Assembly: GCA_963855995.1 (NCBI GenBank)
Contig: OY979717.1
Coordinates: 31,744,797 to 31,808,796, forward strand
DNA: 64,000 bases
Direction: 5' to 3'
From: Muricea muricata
Taxonomy: Eukaryota; Cnidaria; Anthozoa; Malacalcyonacea; Plexauridae
The position numbers were made by a program, and so were the translations under genes. The notes beneath the pieces are model-generated. The model had not been told where the DNA came from, made no database searches, and saw only the letters and a program-made list of their open reading frames with translations. Positions 36,055 to 50,152 of this stretch are shown here, piece by piece. Position 1 is the stretch's first letter. Every line of letters begins with the position of its first letter.

Positions 36055-36706
36055 TAACGTTTCAAAATAATTTGCCCAAAGATCTGCCAATTGCTGTGAA
36101 TCCGTAATAAATTCACCGTCAATTTTCAATGACATTTTTTCTTTCTTTTTATTCTTCCCACGTGCCTTATTGTGTAACAGTCGCCAGAATTTTTCACTGT
36201 CTAGATCTTGTAAACTGCCAATATCATTAAATTCTTTCCTTTGTATTTCATATAGAAGGTATTACTCTGGTGTCTTGGAGAACCTGCTTGTATCCATTTT
36301 ACTCTTGCAGCCATAACGGATTTTCTTAGGCTTTTAAGATTTTCATTCCAAAATGGTTTTATATAGCTTTTGAACTTAACTCTCGGCAGTATTTGGTGTG
36401 CCTCTTTAATGCTATTGATTAATTCCTCATGAAATACATTTACATCAGGCAAATCGTCCTCTCTCAAAACGTTGCACAATAGTGTACTCAAATATTCCTG
36501 ATACCTATTCAATTGTTACAACAACGTTTCCATGGTATTTTGTCATAAGTATTAAAACTCTGATTTCCAATGTCATTTACCCTTCTATCCGTGTCATTAA
36601 TAAATAAACATATTTTCAACGGCAGATGGTGTACTGTATTATCTGGGTGCTCAGAAGAGCGGTTCACAGTTACCAATAGCTGCAATAAAGCGTCATCAAT
36701 AATCAC
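36055..36706 (-). pseudogene. LINE ORF2 linker between endonuclease and RT
   Basis: Fragments in two frames (36706-36509 and 36512-36201), then DLWANYFETLV toward the foldback insertion. A KPFWNENLKSLRKSVMAARVKW segment is typical of the linker after the endonuclease in animal LINEs. Confidence 0.7.
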
Positions 36707-36811
36707 ATAATCAACAATCGAGTTTCCAGTCCTCGAGAAATATGTAAATTGAGGGTTTTTACAAACCGGCGATACATCTACAGGAATTAGATTTAGCGAA
36801 ACACAAAATTC

Positions 36812-37330
36812 CTACAGTTTAAGTCCCCTTTTATTCAATCTTTGTTGCAATTTTATTTCTGGCAAGTGTGCATTGAAATCCCCAAGTAAAATCAGGTTGA
36901 AACCATGGCTTTTCTGCTGCATACAAAACTGTTCCAGCTCATGAAGTGTATTCAAATAATCACTAAGATTGTAGTTTGAAGAAGGTAAGTACACTGATAC
37001 TACAACCGTTCCTACCTCTCCGATCATAATTGATGCTGAAACAATTCGATCACAAGAAGTTTGTATTTCTCTTGCTTTTAAACTTTTCTTAAAATATAGT
37101 GCAACTCCACCTTGGCCCCTTCGCCATCTCTCAAGTGTATTGTTTTTCGAGCTGCTGCACGAGAAAACATCAAAATTGACATCTAAACTATCCAAAAATG
37201 TCAGCTCATCTTCGTACAACCAATGCTCGCTTAGTGCCAAGACATCCAAGGTACGCAGTAACGATTTTACATAAATAAAGTTTCCATAAACTCCGCCACA
37301 GTTCCAGCAGCCAAAATTAAGTTTCGCCAT
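36812..37330 (-). pseudogene. LINE APE-type endonuclease
   Basis: ATG at 37330 on the - strand opens a frame with the APE signature: NFGCWNCGG (metal-binding Asn), LALSEHWLYEDEL (catalytic Glu), GQGGVALYFKK, and LILLGDFNAHLPE (Asp and Asn of the active site), ending at TAG 36812. It nicks target DNA to prime reverse transcription in intact elements. The final His-containing SDH block is missing because the frame closes early. Confidence 0.85.
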
Positions 37331-37793
37331 TTTTTCCCGTATCAGAACCACTTTTGTGCAGCCACTTTTGTTTAGAGATCCACTTTCTAGCATATACATG
37401 TCTTGGCCAAAAATATTTTGTTGAGGCACGCTCAAAATCTTCATTCAAAACATTCGCTCGAACGGCTACAGTACCTATTCTCTTACTTTTCATCAGTCTT
37501 ACAAATGTTGGGTTGATTCCCTTTTTAGTCATATAATCTGAAATTAACTTCTCTGTGGCCCCCTCTCGCACACCTCCCAGATAAAGTCTTTTCATTCTTC
37601 TTCTTTCTACCCCAACAAACAGGTCTTCGCTAACACAATTTGTATCTGAATAGTCACTATGAATTTCAACAGGGCTGCTTAATTGGTCATTCACACTGCA
37701 AAATTCACCTGAGGGTTTCAGTTTCTGTGGGACATTTTTAGACCCATTGCACATGTACATAAACAGTGTTACCAAACACCCCCGGAATCTCAA
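37331..37793 (-). pseudogene. LINE ORF1-like C-terminal piece
   Basis: A frame reading KRLYLGGVREGATEKLISDY, NPTFVRLMKSKRIGTVAVRA and FWPRHVYARKW, an RRM-like beta-alpha-beta pattern seen in ORF1 or gag-like proteins of some animal LINEs. It overlaps the start of the endonuclease frame. Upstream ORF1 sequence is not recognised, so the element may be truncated at its 5' end near 37800. Confidence 0.55.
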
Positions 37794-37828
37794 TTATTCG
37801 ACTAAGCACGTGTATAATGCGCAGCGAT

Positions 37829-38275
37829 TATAGTAGGCCGTTCGCCGTAGTTCGAAAATGTGGCCAGAAAACAAATTTCATTAAGCATGTCGTGAAACTG
37901 AGGTAACTTTGCAGAACATAACTTTTTCAAACACGGAGAGTTCGAATCTGAAAAGTTGCCGCTCCTCTGACCCGCAGTTTTTTCATAAAATCTATTTTAA
38001 TTCTCACTCTTTCAACACGCTTCAAATAATCTCCCGCCATTTTGAATTCTTCAATATTCCGTTTGCAATCGCTCAGAATGGTGATTATTCTGTCCCAGAT
38101 CCCTCAACTCGCGGTAAATTGTCATTCTAACCGATGGAATTCTTAAATTCACTTTGTAAACACATGGCTCCTTACAAAGCTGAAGTCCACTTCCACGGCA
38201 AATGCAGAAATAAAAGAGCAACCAAAAGGGATATATTAGCAAACATTATTGAGACATAAGAAAACAGTGCTTAAA
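37829..38275 (-). repeat. Duplicated segment A (inverted relative to copy B)
   Basis: Matches 42165-43530 in inverted orientation over its whole length, apart from the 913-bp element inserted in copy B. Read on the - strand it holds a frame IPSVRMTIYRELRDLGQNNH followed by HSERLQTEY and a stop, shared with copy B. It lies directly upstream of the LINE 5' edge. Confidence 0.8.
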
Positions 38276-39009
38276 CCTATTTTTAATTTATCATATAAAA
38301 AACTCACAGAAGCCGACGATTCAGGTAGTATAAGTAAGCTTGAGAGACCTAAAACCACCCTTGCCAATGCTGGTCGAAAACGTTTGTCAGAGGAAAGCAT
38401 CGGTCAACCAGGTATAACTGCAGCAAAAATGTTGCCTTTGACCAAAAATAGGTAAAATCAATAATAGTCGACCTTCATCATGCATTCATTAACTGTACAT
38501 AACCTCCCAGGATAAATAATTAGTTGACAATTTTTGTATCTGCGAATGCAGATATAATGCTGTCATGCGCGTAACTGTAACTGTAACTGTAATGTTAGCT
38601 TATAGCCAATCACTGAACGCGTAAGCTAAATTCAGCCTACGGACGAGAATGTAACATTTGGATGACGTTATGTTTAAATTGTCACTGAACTAACAGATTG
38701 GAAAACTTTTCAAATGCTTAAGTGGAGTGATATACTGATTTTTCAATCCAACATGGCAAAAGTTTTATGCATGAAGTCATGAGGAATAAAAGCCGATCGC
38801 ACTTAACGGAACATTAACAAGGATTTTGAGGTAATTTATGAACAACTTTTTGTGACCAATTCATATTTCATCACCTAGGTAACGAACTAGCCAGATAATG
38901 TAGGAACTAGCCTGATAATGTAGGAATATGTTATGGCTCTATTAAAAGCTGTTGTCTGGGCTTTAATATTTTTGACCAAGCTGAGATTTCCGCCCGGAGT
39001 ATCTATTGC

Positions 39010-40320
39010 TCTTGTTTTGAAATGTCATTGTAAATGCCATGATCAAGTTCACTGTGTTCAAGTGTTCAACAAGAGAAGCAAATCTGGCATTTTCAAGCAC
39101 CCATGTATTTTCTGTTTATTATATAAACTACAGTCTTTTCTTGAGCAACATGAAATAACCACAAGCTATTATGATTTATAATTTGTTGTAATGTGATGAT
39201 TTTCTGATGTCCTAAGATGGGTGATTATCGTACAATGCTGTGATACTGACACTGTGTGTCTGTGTCAATATAATATATTATTTCTTGTCATCAAAAAATT
39301 GTTTGCTTGTGAATTGCCAATGTTCGAATAATGTTTCAATGTGTCTCTTGTTCAAATATTATTTGAGTATATACTTTTATTTTCAATGCATGACATGACA
39401 GATAGTTTTGTAATACATAAATATTGTTGAAATTTTAAAAAGTATATAATGCTATTGACAAAACATTCAAAGCTAATAATTTTGCAATAATAATTTTGTA
39501 GAAACAGTTAGTGTTGGTACTGATAAGCTGTATAAATATCACTGTAAATGTTATGTTCAAGTGTTCAACACGAGAAGTAAAACTCATTCAAGCACCCTTG
39601 TATTTTCTATCTTTTATATAAACTACAGTCTTTTCTAGCTATATAAAATATCCATAAGCTATGATTCATAGTTGGGTGTAAAGCAATAATTTTCTGATGT
39701 CCCAGCATGGGTGATCATGTGCAGTACTGTGATACTGATACTGTGCCAATATATTTCTTGTCATCAAAGTTTAAGTTCATCTTGTCATCAAAGTTTATTT
39801 CTTGTCTGCTTTGAGTACTTTTTTTCAATGCATGACATGACAGATAGTTTTATAATATAAAAATATTGTTGAAATTTTTGAAAGTATATGATGCTATTGA
39901 CAAAACATTCAAAGCTAATAGTTTTGCAATAATAATTTTGTAGAAACAGTTAGTGTTGGTACAGACGAGCTGTAAAATGATGATTTTCTCATGTCCTGGC
40001 ATGGGTGATTATTGTGCAATACTGTTATACTGATATTGTGCATCTGTGCCAGTAATATATTTCTTGCCATCAAAGTTTAAACTTGTCTGCTTGTGAAATT
40101 GTCAATGTTCAAATTATATTTGAATGTGTCTCTTGTTTCACTATTATTTGAGTACTTTTTATCTTTTTTCATAACATAAGATAGTTTTGTAATATATAAA
40201 TATTGTTGAAATTTTTAAAAGTATATAATGCTATTGACAAAACGTTGAAAGCTAATAATTTTGCAATAATAATTTTGTAGAAACAGTTAGTGTTGTTACA
40301 GATAAGCTGTAGAATTTGTA
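39010..40320. repeat. Tandem array, about 3 units of 340-490 bp
   Basis: GAAACAGTTAGTGTTG recurs at about 39502, 39945 and 40281, and TTTTCTGATGTCC-like blocks recur near 39201, 39691 and 39983. Units include TTCAAGTGTTCAACA, TGACATGACAGATAGTTTT and AAAGCTAATAATTTTGCAAT. Units are diverged and the third is shorter. Confidence 0.8.
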
Positions 40321-40362
40321 TTGGAGTAATAGTACTTTTTGGGTCAAAGTTCATTCAAATAA

Positions 40363-40469
40363 CGCCATGGGTACAAATGTATTTGATATCTCTACTCTGT
40401 AATATTATATTTTATTATTTTAATAATAAAAATATGATATCACAGAGTGGAGATATCAAATACACATGG
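40363..40469. repeat. Hairpin-forming palindrome
   Basis: GTATTTGATATCTCTACTCTGT pairs with the complementary block ending at 40469, with an AT-rich loop that is itself self-complementary. It directly follows the tandem array and may be a tiny foldback element. Confidence 0.7.
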
Positions 40470-42377
40470 TCCGGTCCATGTCACCGGTCCGAAAGACGTC
40501 GATAATTTCCGATCAATGTTTTGAATAAAATAAGAAAATAACTACAGTAAATAACTAATTTTGCAAACAAGCTAAAATTAATTTTGTACTTAGCAAACAT
40601 GTGGACTGTAATGTTCGTAGGGGTCTTTCCCGGTAATTTCCCGAACATATTCCAAACTGACGAGCCGAATAACTTCCGGTTAATTACGAGGTCAGAAAAG
40701 TTACAGCTAACGGCCAACCTCAACAAACGCGATGACATAGTATCTGCTTACGCAGATACATAAATTCTTTCACTCGCTAAATTTCCTTAGCCCAATTTGA
40801 GGAACCCAATGTTGTGAATATGTCCGGGTTCTGTCATTAGATCTGTTCCGCCTTCTTTACCGTTTCACTAGCTAAACGGCCATTATTTAACCATATTTAT
40901 GTAGCTTTTACCTCTTTCCCACTTGGCTTCGCAGATACATGTACGCATGGCGTACCTATTTTTAAATATCAGAGTTTTTGTTTTCGTGTATTCATTAAGC
41001 GTTAACGCTTGAAACTTCTGCTTTAAATGTTTTGTTCCTCACTTTCCAATAATATCATTAGAACTATAAATAAAATATATGTTGTCTTCAATGCGTCCAG
41101 TTACTTCAGTGCACAAGAAACATGAGGTCTGAAACACCAACAGTAACATGCACTAAAACACTTATCAACCTAAGTTGAAAATAAACCGACAGAACAATCT
41201 TCAATAAAGGGGTTTTTTATCCAAACCTCCCATAAAAGAGACACAATTTATAGCTCATTAACTGACCATTAATTTCACTAAGAGGCTGCTCAATATGTAT
41301 AAACAATGCCTGTTCAATATATATAAACAAGGTGACAAAATAGTGCACCGAATATCATTTTTACAATGGAGTGCTATTGCAGCAGTTGCAATATCACTGG
41401 TGGGGTAATACCCACCAGTTACAAGTTGCAAGAGGGGTATCTGTCTAGCCAATGCCTAATTAAATTTTCCTGGAAGGTGTCTAGAAGTGAGAGGTGTTTC
41501 CAACATGTTTCCAACCTATGTGTTACATTAGAATCACATATACAGTTGACCCTAATAACAACTGATTTTAAAAGGGAATTGTTGGTGTACATTGTAAGGG
41601 AATTGTTGTGCACATTTTCTTCTACTCTTGGCAGGCGAAGTGAAAGCTCTAGCAGGCGTCTTGTTCCTGTTTATCAAAATAATCGAGGTTTTTTTTGCCT
41701 CAGAAAAAACCAGTATCAGCTCTACAGTTCTATGCTGGCTATGAAAAGCATGCTATTGTTATACTTTTATCATTGCATTATCCCCGAAATCAGAAATCGC
41801 TTTTAATAGTCACTGTCTGAGATACGCATTGCGACAACTTCATTTCAAGCTAACCCAGATTGAAAAAAGCCAGATGGAAATGTCATATCTGTGATGTCTA
41901 AAGCCCCAGGCCATATACAGATTGAGCAAATTTAGGGAAAAACATTTGAAGATGGATTAAGACAATTAATCTATTACCTTTTTCAGAACTGGAAATAGAA
42001 TGAATTTGTCCGTTGCTTTCCTACTATAAACGTTTTCGTCCAGCATTGGCAAGGATGCCTTTAGTTCTCTCATTAAAGGACTAAAGGTTACTTGTATTAT
42101 ATATGGTAAACTTGTCTGAATTGTAGACTTCTGCGAGTTCTGTTTATGATAAAGACGTATGCAAGCACTGCTTTATTATGTCTCAAAAATTTTTGCTAAT
42201 ATCCCTTCTAATTTCTCCATCTTTGCCGTGGAAATGGACTTCACACACACAAACATGACTAGCAGCTTTGTAAGGAGCCATGTGTTTACAAAATTAATGA
42301 TTTTAGCAATTCCATCGGTTAGAATGACAATTTACCGCGAGTTGAGGGATCTGGGACGGAATAATCCCCATTCTGAG

Positions 42378-43290
42378 GGTTAGGGCTATTTCAGATCCGT
42401 CAGAGCTCCTAGTCACCTAAACCATAGACAATCTAAGGAATGGACTGGAAACGCAAGCTAAAGTTTACGCGACATCCGTGATACGCTTTACTTTGGAACC
42501 CTGTAACTTCACTTTAAATACATTTCAGGACATCGTATTTACATATTTTAAACAAGAACAGAAATGTGAATGGAACTATGGACTTTTAAAACTTTTCAGA
42601 GGGATAAACAAGGCGGAATCTCACCATTTAATGTTTCCGTGAACCTTTTTCAACAACAACAATAGGAACATTTCTGTAGTCAAAAAGAACGCAAACATTC
42701 AGCGTTGGGTTTTAGCTTTGTTATATCCATAAAGAATTTTAAAAGTCAATAGTTCCATAGACATCGCCGTTCTTGTTTAAAATATGTAAATAGAAAGTCC
42801 TGAAGTATATTTAAAGTGAAGTTACAGGGTTCCAAAGTATAGCATATCAGGCCGTATCACGGATGTCGCGTCAGCAACATTGACGCTTTAGTCTGCGTTT
42901 CCCGTCCATTCTTTTGATTGTCAATGCCTAAACTTAGGTTAGGATTAGGGATGGGGTTAGGGTTAGGCTTTATATACAATTTTTGATGCAATTTTTTAGC
43001 GAGCATCCTTGGCGCAGTGAGTAGAGGCGTTGTGTCACATGGTTTGAGCAGCGCTGGTTCGAGAACACGTTGAGTCGTTTTTTATGTATGTTTTTTTTTC
43101 ACATTTTTTTCAGTTTTTCAGACTTTTTCTCGTCCTTAAAATTTTTTCTCGTTCATAACATATTACTCATCCTTAAACACATTTCAAAAATATTTAAAAC
43201 GAAAAAAGCCGTTAAAATAGTTGTTACCAGTCAATATACAATTAGCCTGCGGGCAGGAGGTGCTCTGACGGATCTGAAATAACCCTGACC
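42378..43290. mobile_element. 913-bp Mutator-like (MULE-type) non-autonomous element
   Basis: Inverted ends of about 29 bp, starting GGTTAGGGCTATTTCAGATC on the left and the complement of GGTCAGGGTTATTTCAGATC on the right, continuing CGTCAGAGC. CATTCTGAG is duplicated at 42369-42377 and 43291-43299. The related segment A has one copy only (38072-38080, complement), proving the border. A 9-bp duplication is characteristic of Mutator-like elements. Inside are a second large inverted repeat (about 42400-42610 with 42735-42930), a telomere-like TTAGGG patch at 42937-42972 and a tRNA-like segment at about 43005-43075. Confidence 0.8.
43002..43076 (+). other. Weak tRNA-like segment
   Basis: TTGGCGCAGTGAGTAGAG resembles box A and GGTTCGAGAAC resembles box B, about 33 bp apart. 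No acceptor stem is seen. Probably a SINE remnant inside the Mutator-like element. Confidence 0.3.
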
Positions 43291-43779
43291 CATTCTGAGC
43301 GATTGCAAACGGAATATTAAAGATTCAAAATGGCGGGAGATTATTTGAAGCGCGTCGAAAGAGTGGAATTAAAATGGATTTTATGAAAAACTGCGGGTCG
43401 GAGGAGCGGTAACTTTTCAGATTCGAACTCCCCATGTTTGAAAAAGTTATGTGCTGTAAAATTTCCTCAGTTCCACGAAATGCTTACTGAAAGTGAACGA
43501 TATCGGGCCACGGAAAACGGCCTATAGTCTTTACATGTAGGTCTCCAGAAGTGGGTCGCGCAAACATGAGTGTAATTCTATGCCAATAAGAACATTATTT
43601 TAACCGGCGTTGAAAGAATTTCAGTCTAGACCATTAGTTGTTCGTTTACAACGCATAAAAAGGGATTTTTTCTATGGAAGCATCAAATTAAACCGAGTTT
43701 AATATGAACTGATGAGTTATGTTCATAGTATAAACATATATAGTAGATACGATACGACTAAAATTTTCGCTATGTTTCG

Positions 43780-44110
43780 TCGTATGTTCCGTAAATTACT
43801 CTAAATGAATCGCCGTAGTTTTTTCTACATTTTGGCAAAGCTTCATGCGAAAATAATAAAGAGCAAACAAGATACAGCGAAATCTTTCGCGTATTATAAT
43901 GTAGCGGGCGCTTGCCGACTGCTCATCGTTAGTGCGAACGTACACATACATCTGTAGCTATATTTAAAAATTTTATCATATATTCGGCAATTCCTTTATC
44001 GTATATTCCTCAAATTATCACCATATGAAGCGGTGTCGTTTTCTTAATATTTTTGCAAAGCTTCAATCGAAAATACCAGAAAATAGACAAGATAAAACGA
44101 ATTCTTCGAC
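43780..44110. repeat. Two diverged ~130-bp repeat units, third copy at 59615-59760
   Basis: GCCGTAGTTTTTTCTACATTTTGGC..AGCTTCATGCGAAAATA recurs as GTGTCGTTTTCTTAATATTTTTGC..AGCTTCAATCGAAAATA about 190 bp on. CGCTGTAGTTTTCCCTACATTTTTGCG..GTTTCATACGAAAATAC appears near 59699-59745. Confidence 0.45.
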
Positions 44111-45303
44111 GTAGTGATAAGTAAAGTTTAGCGTGCGAAGTATTTATTTGAGGTAAACAAAATTAACTGGAAGTGCTTATTTCGTTGTGAAACTGCGCAA
44201 GCCAAAGGGGAAAATTTTGAAAATTTTCAAGTTTATACAAACATTGAGCGATAATCCTTAAAAATTTCGATGTCATAGATTCACTAAATTGAGGTGGCCT
44301 TATAAATTCTTTACGCTCTCTCAACCCCTACAACGCGATGAAATTGTATGTTTACATATTCAAAAGGCTTGACTTGAAACGCTTTGAAATTTTCAAAAAT
44401 ATACCCTCTAATTGCAGACCACAGTTTTCAGATTTATTGTTCTGTATGTATTGTATTCATTGTTTCTATTTGTGTCAGTTTTTTATACATTTGTCTGACT
44501 TCTGAAACTTTGCACTATCCTTGGATCCCTAGTTCATGTTATAATAATTCGTTTTAGGAAATATGAAGATTTGATTTCTGCCAGTGATTTTAATGATTTT
44601 ATGTATAATCACCTGCTGACCTGACATGTTGAGCGGTGATTTTTTTGCAAAATATTATAGTTAGGCAATGTTTTGATTCAAATAACAACATGCAACCCTT
44701 CTAAACACTACGAAGGCTGTTGCTTGCATTGGTCTGAAGTTAGAGCTATGTCGACACTGCCGTTTCAGGGCGGGGTAATTTTGAGGACATTCGTCCCGGA
44801 TTCGGGTTTTTGCACATATGCCATGTGCACCGCCATGCCCATGGTCATTTTACCCTAAAACAGTTGAGATTATCTCTGGTAAATGAACTGCGTACAAAAC
44901 CCTATACAGGACCTAGACTAATGAATTATTAAGATATGCAAAACGAATAAGGCCGTTTTTCTCAGGTAAATAAAAATGTCAGTTTCGCATTTGCGGCAAA
45001 GGATGTCTCAATAAATATTGACGATTGATTTTTAAATTTTCAGAACATGTATTATAGAGCCTGGTCTATGCGTTGTACTAGAAGAATTAAATTCGGTTTA
45101 AGTTTTGCGAAGTTATTGCAATTTAATTGTCTACTTGTTGTGATCAAATGTCATCCAATACTAAAATATTGATTTTAGCCCTGACATGAACTGGAATAAA
45201 AAGATCCTAGTTCACAGCGTAGATATTTTTGTCATCGATCCTTTATGTTGAAAATTTGTTCGTAAATAAACTCAAAAGTTGGGTATAAATTGGACCGTTA
45301 ATG

Positions 45304-46925
<1,622 letters not shown>

Positions 46926-47205
46926 TGGAACCTTTTAAAATGCTTGTGGTTCGTGTTTAATCAGATATAAAACGCCCGGCTGAGTCTCGCCTCTTTACAT
47001 CTGGTAAAGTACTCCTGCTTGTTTTAAACATTATAAAAATGCTAAAAAACACTTATTAATGAGATTCAGATAAATTGTTTCCATCCGATTTGGTCACGTA
47101 TTGATCTTAAACATAGATATTAATAAAATATTAATAATGATGACAAAAAATAGCAAAATTTTTTTAAGAACTATAGTATTTCTGATATAACGCTTTTTAT
47201 TTTAG

Positions 47206-47424
47206 AATAAGCCAAAATTTGTCCAGTACAGTTGGTCTCTTTTCAACGCAATGTCGCATATGCTCTGTATTGGTTATGGTCGATATCCACCAAACAATAT
47301 AACTGAACTGTGGGTAACACTGTGTAGTATGACCATTGGTGCTACATTCTACGCCGTATTTATTGGCATTATGTCAACTCTAATTATGTCAATAGACTCC
47401 TCGGGAAGACTGTACAAGGAGAAG
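47206..47424 (+). CDS. HCN: HCN channel, exon 4 (pore helix, selectivity filter, S6)
   Basis: 73 codons (residues 374-446), phase 0 at both ends. Acceptor CTTTTTATTTTAG|AA, donor AAG|GTAGGT. Encodes the turret end [10 protein letters not shown], the pore helix NAMSHML, the selectivity filter CIGYG (residues 394-398) followed by RYPP, and S6 with [20 protein letters not shown] and the [12 protein letters not shown] gate-proximal end. Mammalian HCNs have CIGYGRQAP and [20 protein letters not shown] at these places. The GYG filter with Cys-Ile in front is diagnostic of HCN and gives a weakly K-selective Na/K pore in known members. Confidence 0.96.
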
Positions 47425-47481
47425 GTAGGTAATCTACGATCATGCAAAAGATGGCGGTAATTCCTTTTTAGCAGAATGTTT

Positions 47482-47603
47482 TGTTATAAGTAGCACTCAA
47501 CAGTTTATGACAATTTAAATTGTTTTAGCTGTGTTTACTTTGAGTACTGCCCTGTTCAATGCGAGCTCAGTTTTTTGAACGCTCGGGCTACGTTGTTTGG
47601 TAT
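47482..47603 (+). repeat. LTR-like fragment, left copy
   Basis: TGTTATAAGTAGCACTCAAC and the next 60 bp match the sequence that follows the Copia polypurine tract at 55623 with a few changes. It could be the 5' LTR start of the same element or an older solo piece. Confidence 0.5.
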
Positions 47604-47845
47604 ACACAGCAAAAAATGAACAACCTGTTCTGGCCTGATGAAAACAGCAATGAACAATGTTTTGCTGCCCACATTGTTCAATGTTGTCAACAATATTGTT
47701 CAGTATTGTTGAGCCTGAATTAGCCTGCAATCAGGTGTAACAATGTTGAACAATATTGTATACAACCTTGAACAATGTGGGCAGCAAGACAACGTTCAAT
47801 GTTGTTTTCATCAGGCCAGAACAGGTTGCTCATTTTTTGCTGTGT
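47604..47845. mobile_element. 242-bp foldback MITE, copy 1
   Basis: Ends ACACAGCAAAAAATGAACAA and its complement; the whole element is nearly self-complementary (CTGTTCTGGCCTGATGAAAA, TTTTGCTGCCCACATTGTTC). A second copy lies at 55716-56118. Both sit at the same place relative to the LTR-like sequence. Confidence 0.8.
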
Positions 47846-48931
47846 ATTTAAAAATTCTTTCGCGACAGGTCGGCCATTTTATTACAATTGCTTACATCAC
47901 CTCGCTCGAATTGAATGTCAAATTTAGTCGCGATTATTTACATCTAATTACTACAAATAGTACCAATCCATTCCTCATTCGACAGGCTTTTCATTGAGCT
48001 TTTATTTGCTGCCTAGTATCTAGTAATTCAAAATCAAAGCTTATGACATTGAACAAAACATAACTTGCCTTATGAACATGATGAACTCATTGGCCAATAT
48101 CTCCCAATATATTTGACAGTTTCCTTCCAAAAGAGAATCAAAATCTTCCTTGTGCTGCGTGTTATAATTCTTACAAGTTTGGTTGTAATTCGAGCATTTG
48201 TTTATCTGTGGCGGTCATTTACGTAAGTCTCTTCGGATTTTCCCGTGCACTCGAGCACTTGCGCAAACCTTCAAAAGCCGACGATCTAGCGATTGGGTTG
48301 GGGCACTGAGCTCTATTTACATATCTGGAGATTGCGCTCCTATACTTTCGTCAGTCAAAAAGTGAAGCCAAAAACATGACGGCCGCGTGACGTAAAACGC
48401 GTCATTTGACATCACAGTCGACTTATTCTCAGGTGATTTACCACTGACCACAGCGAGCGACCGCGATTTCAAAGTTTTCAATCCCTCCTGTTTTCAGGCT
48501 TAAATTATAATTATAAATTTAACATTTGACTTGAGTGCTGTGTCCTGTTCTCAACAAAGTGTTCAGAAAGATAATAAGAGTTAACTCCTTTGCATTGGCT
48601 TTGTGTTTTAAAATGTAAAAGAGGAAAACTAGTATTAAAAGTGTACTACAGTTGAATACAAAATTCTCCGCAAGTATTTAAAGTTTTACAATGATCTAAA
48701 TTCAGAATGGGACATTTACACTACGGCGAACAATTCGCTGTAGTTCGCTGCAGCTTCTTCAAGATTTATTACTTTTCGCTCAAAAGCAGCAGATATGGTA
48801 AGAAAACAATAGCGAATCATTCAGTGGTATTTTAAGGAATATACAAAGCAGGATATCAAGGAATTTCGAGGCAAATGATCAAAATAATTTGTATAAATTA
48901 ATATTTCGAACGCAAACAAAGTCAACGCACT
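47846..48931. other. No gene seen
   Basis: Intron 4 sequence with a dispersed repeat copy at about 48270-48440 (related to 21260-21430). No open frame with domain content. Confidence 0.4.
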
Positions 48932-49490
48932 ACATTGTGTATAAAAAAAGTAATCGAACTTTAAAGTGCTCAAGCGCTTTAAATATTGAATTCAATGCAC
49001 ACAAATAATTCTTTCATAGTCGAAGACCAGGCTTTTGGCTTTCGAATATCACCGTTTTTGTGAAATTTGGTGAAAGATTGAGCAAATACGAATCAAATTA
49101 AAATAGCCGTTCGAAGTTGCATATTTTCACCTCTGCTCATTACATTACAAGACAGCAAATAAGAAAAGAAAATGCCATTAATCACTTATCTGTCACGATA
49201 AACAATTAACTTGGCTAATGAGATTCATAAATTTTGCAACCTAAGCTAAAAATTTTAACCTCTAAATGGGAGTAAATTTGAACGGATTCCGAACTGTGGA
49301 TATGCGATTTCGACCGGCAATTTTTATTTGATTCCTATTTGCTCAATTTTTCTTCAAATTTTACCAAAACGGTGGCATTCAAAAGCTAAACGCCTGTTGT
49401 TTTCAATTGTTAAATAATTATTTCCATACAATAAATATTGAGTGTGCTAGACCACTCCAAAGTTCGGTTACCTGTTTTATACACCCTGTA
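48932..49490. mobile_element. MITE-like inverted-repeat element, copy 2
   Basis: Left end TGTATAAAAAAAGTAATCGA and right end complement of ACAGGGTGTATAAAACAGGT. Internal blocks are shared with copy 1 at 889-1405 (TATGCGATTTCGA, ATAATTCTTTCA, TTTGATTC.TATTTGC). Same orientation as copy 1. Confidence 0.65.
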
Positions 49491-50152
49491 TGCATTAGAT
49501 TTCTCTGTATTATTTGACTTTTTAGTATTTTCGCATTAAACTTCGCTTAAAATGTAGAGAAAACGACGGCGATGTTTTTGGTGGTATTTTCCGAAATGTA
49601 TGTGTTTTCCTCGCGATGATATCGCCGTACAGATAGGCAGATAGGTATTTGGTCACGATAATATTATAAGCTACAAGCTTGCTTACTTATTAACTTTAAA
49701 ACTGTGAAGTTTGCTGCTTTTGAAGGGAAGATAATCACTTTATGCATAGTAAACTTACAAATAATAGGCTAGATTGAAAGAAATTTTATTGCCATTTAAA
49801 GTGGCGTTTTTCTTGTGTAAATAGCTTATATCAAACCAGAGATATGCTTCGCAACATCCATCGTTCGAATTTGAACGAGCTACTATTAATATGCCTTCGC
49901 CAAGGAGTTTGCATCTTGGCGTAGTGTACACGGCTCCACCCTGGGAAACTGAACAATAAACTTCACTATTTAAAAATATTTCCTGATTTCATTTGAAAGA
50001 ATCAGGGGGGGGGGGTGCGTATTTTGACGCGGGCTCACCTTAAGCTGTGGTCAGTGAAAACTTTGTGAGAATAAGTCGCTTGGTCTTTCATGTTTTTGGC
50101 TTCGACGCTTATTCGAGAACGCCATCTCCAGATACACTAAGCATAGCTCAGT

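Larger units (their letters stand above)
33423..37793 (-). mobile_element. APE-type LINE, degenerate, near full length
   Basis: On the - strand in order: an ORF1-like piece, endonuclease, reverse transcriptase, C-terminal region with a Cys/His motif, 3' UTR with AATAAA, and the (CTGA)n array. Frameshifts and stops break each part, so it cannot act on its own. The clade is uncertain; the APE endonuclease plus RT with FADD and a tandem-repeat tail fits the CR1/L2/Jockey-like groups. It lies in HCN intron 3, antisense to the channel, and is interrupted by a foldback element at 35711-36046. Confidence 0.9.
42165..43530 (+). repeat. Duplicated segment B, split by a Mutator-like element
   Basis: The same sequence as 37829-38275, in the opposite orientation. 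It reads IPSVRMTIYRELRDLGRNN on the + strand to the insertion, then RLQTEY and a stop after it. Copy A provides the uninterrupted version of the insertion site. Confidence 0.8.

Noticed and set aside
41366..41806. 146-codon + frame in intron 3
   Set aside because: No recognisable domain, AT-driven composition, overlapping antisense frame, no splice context.
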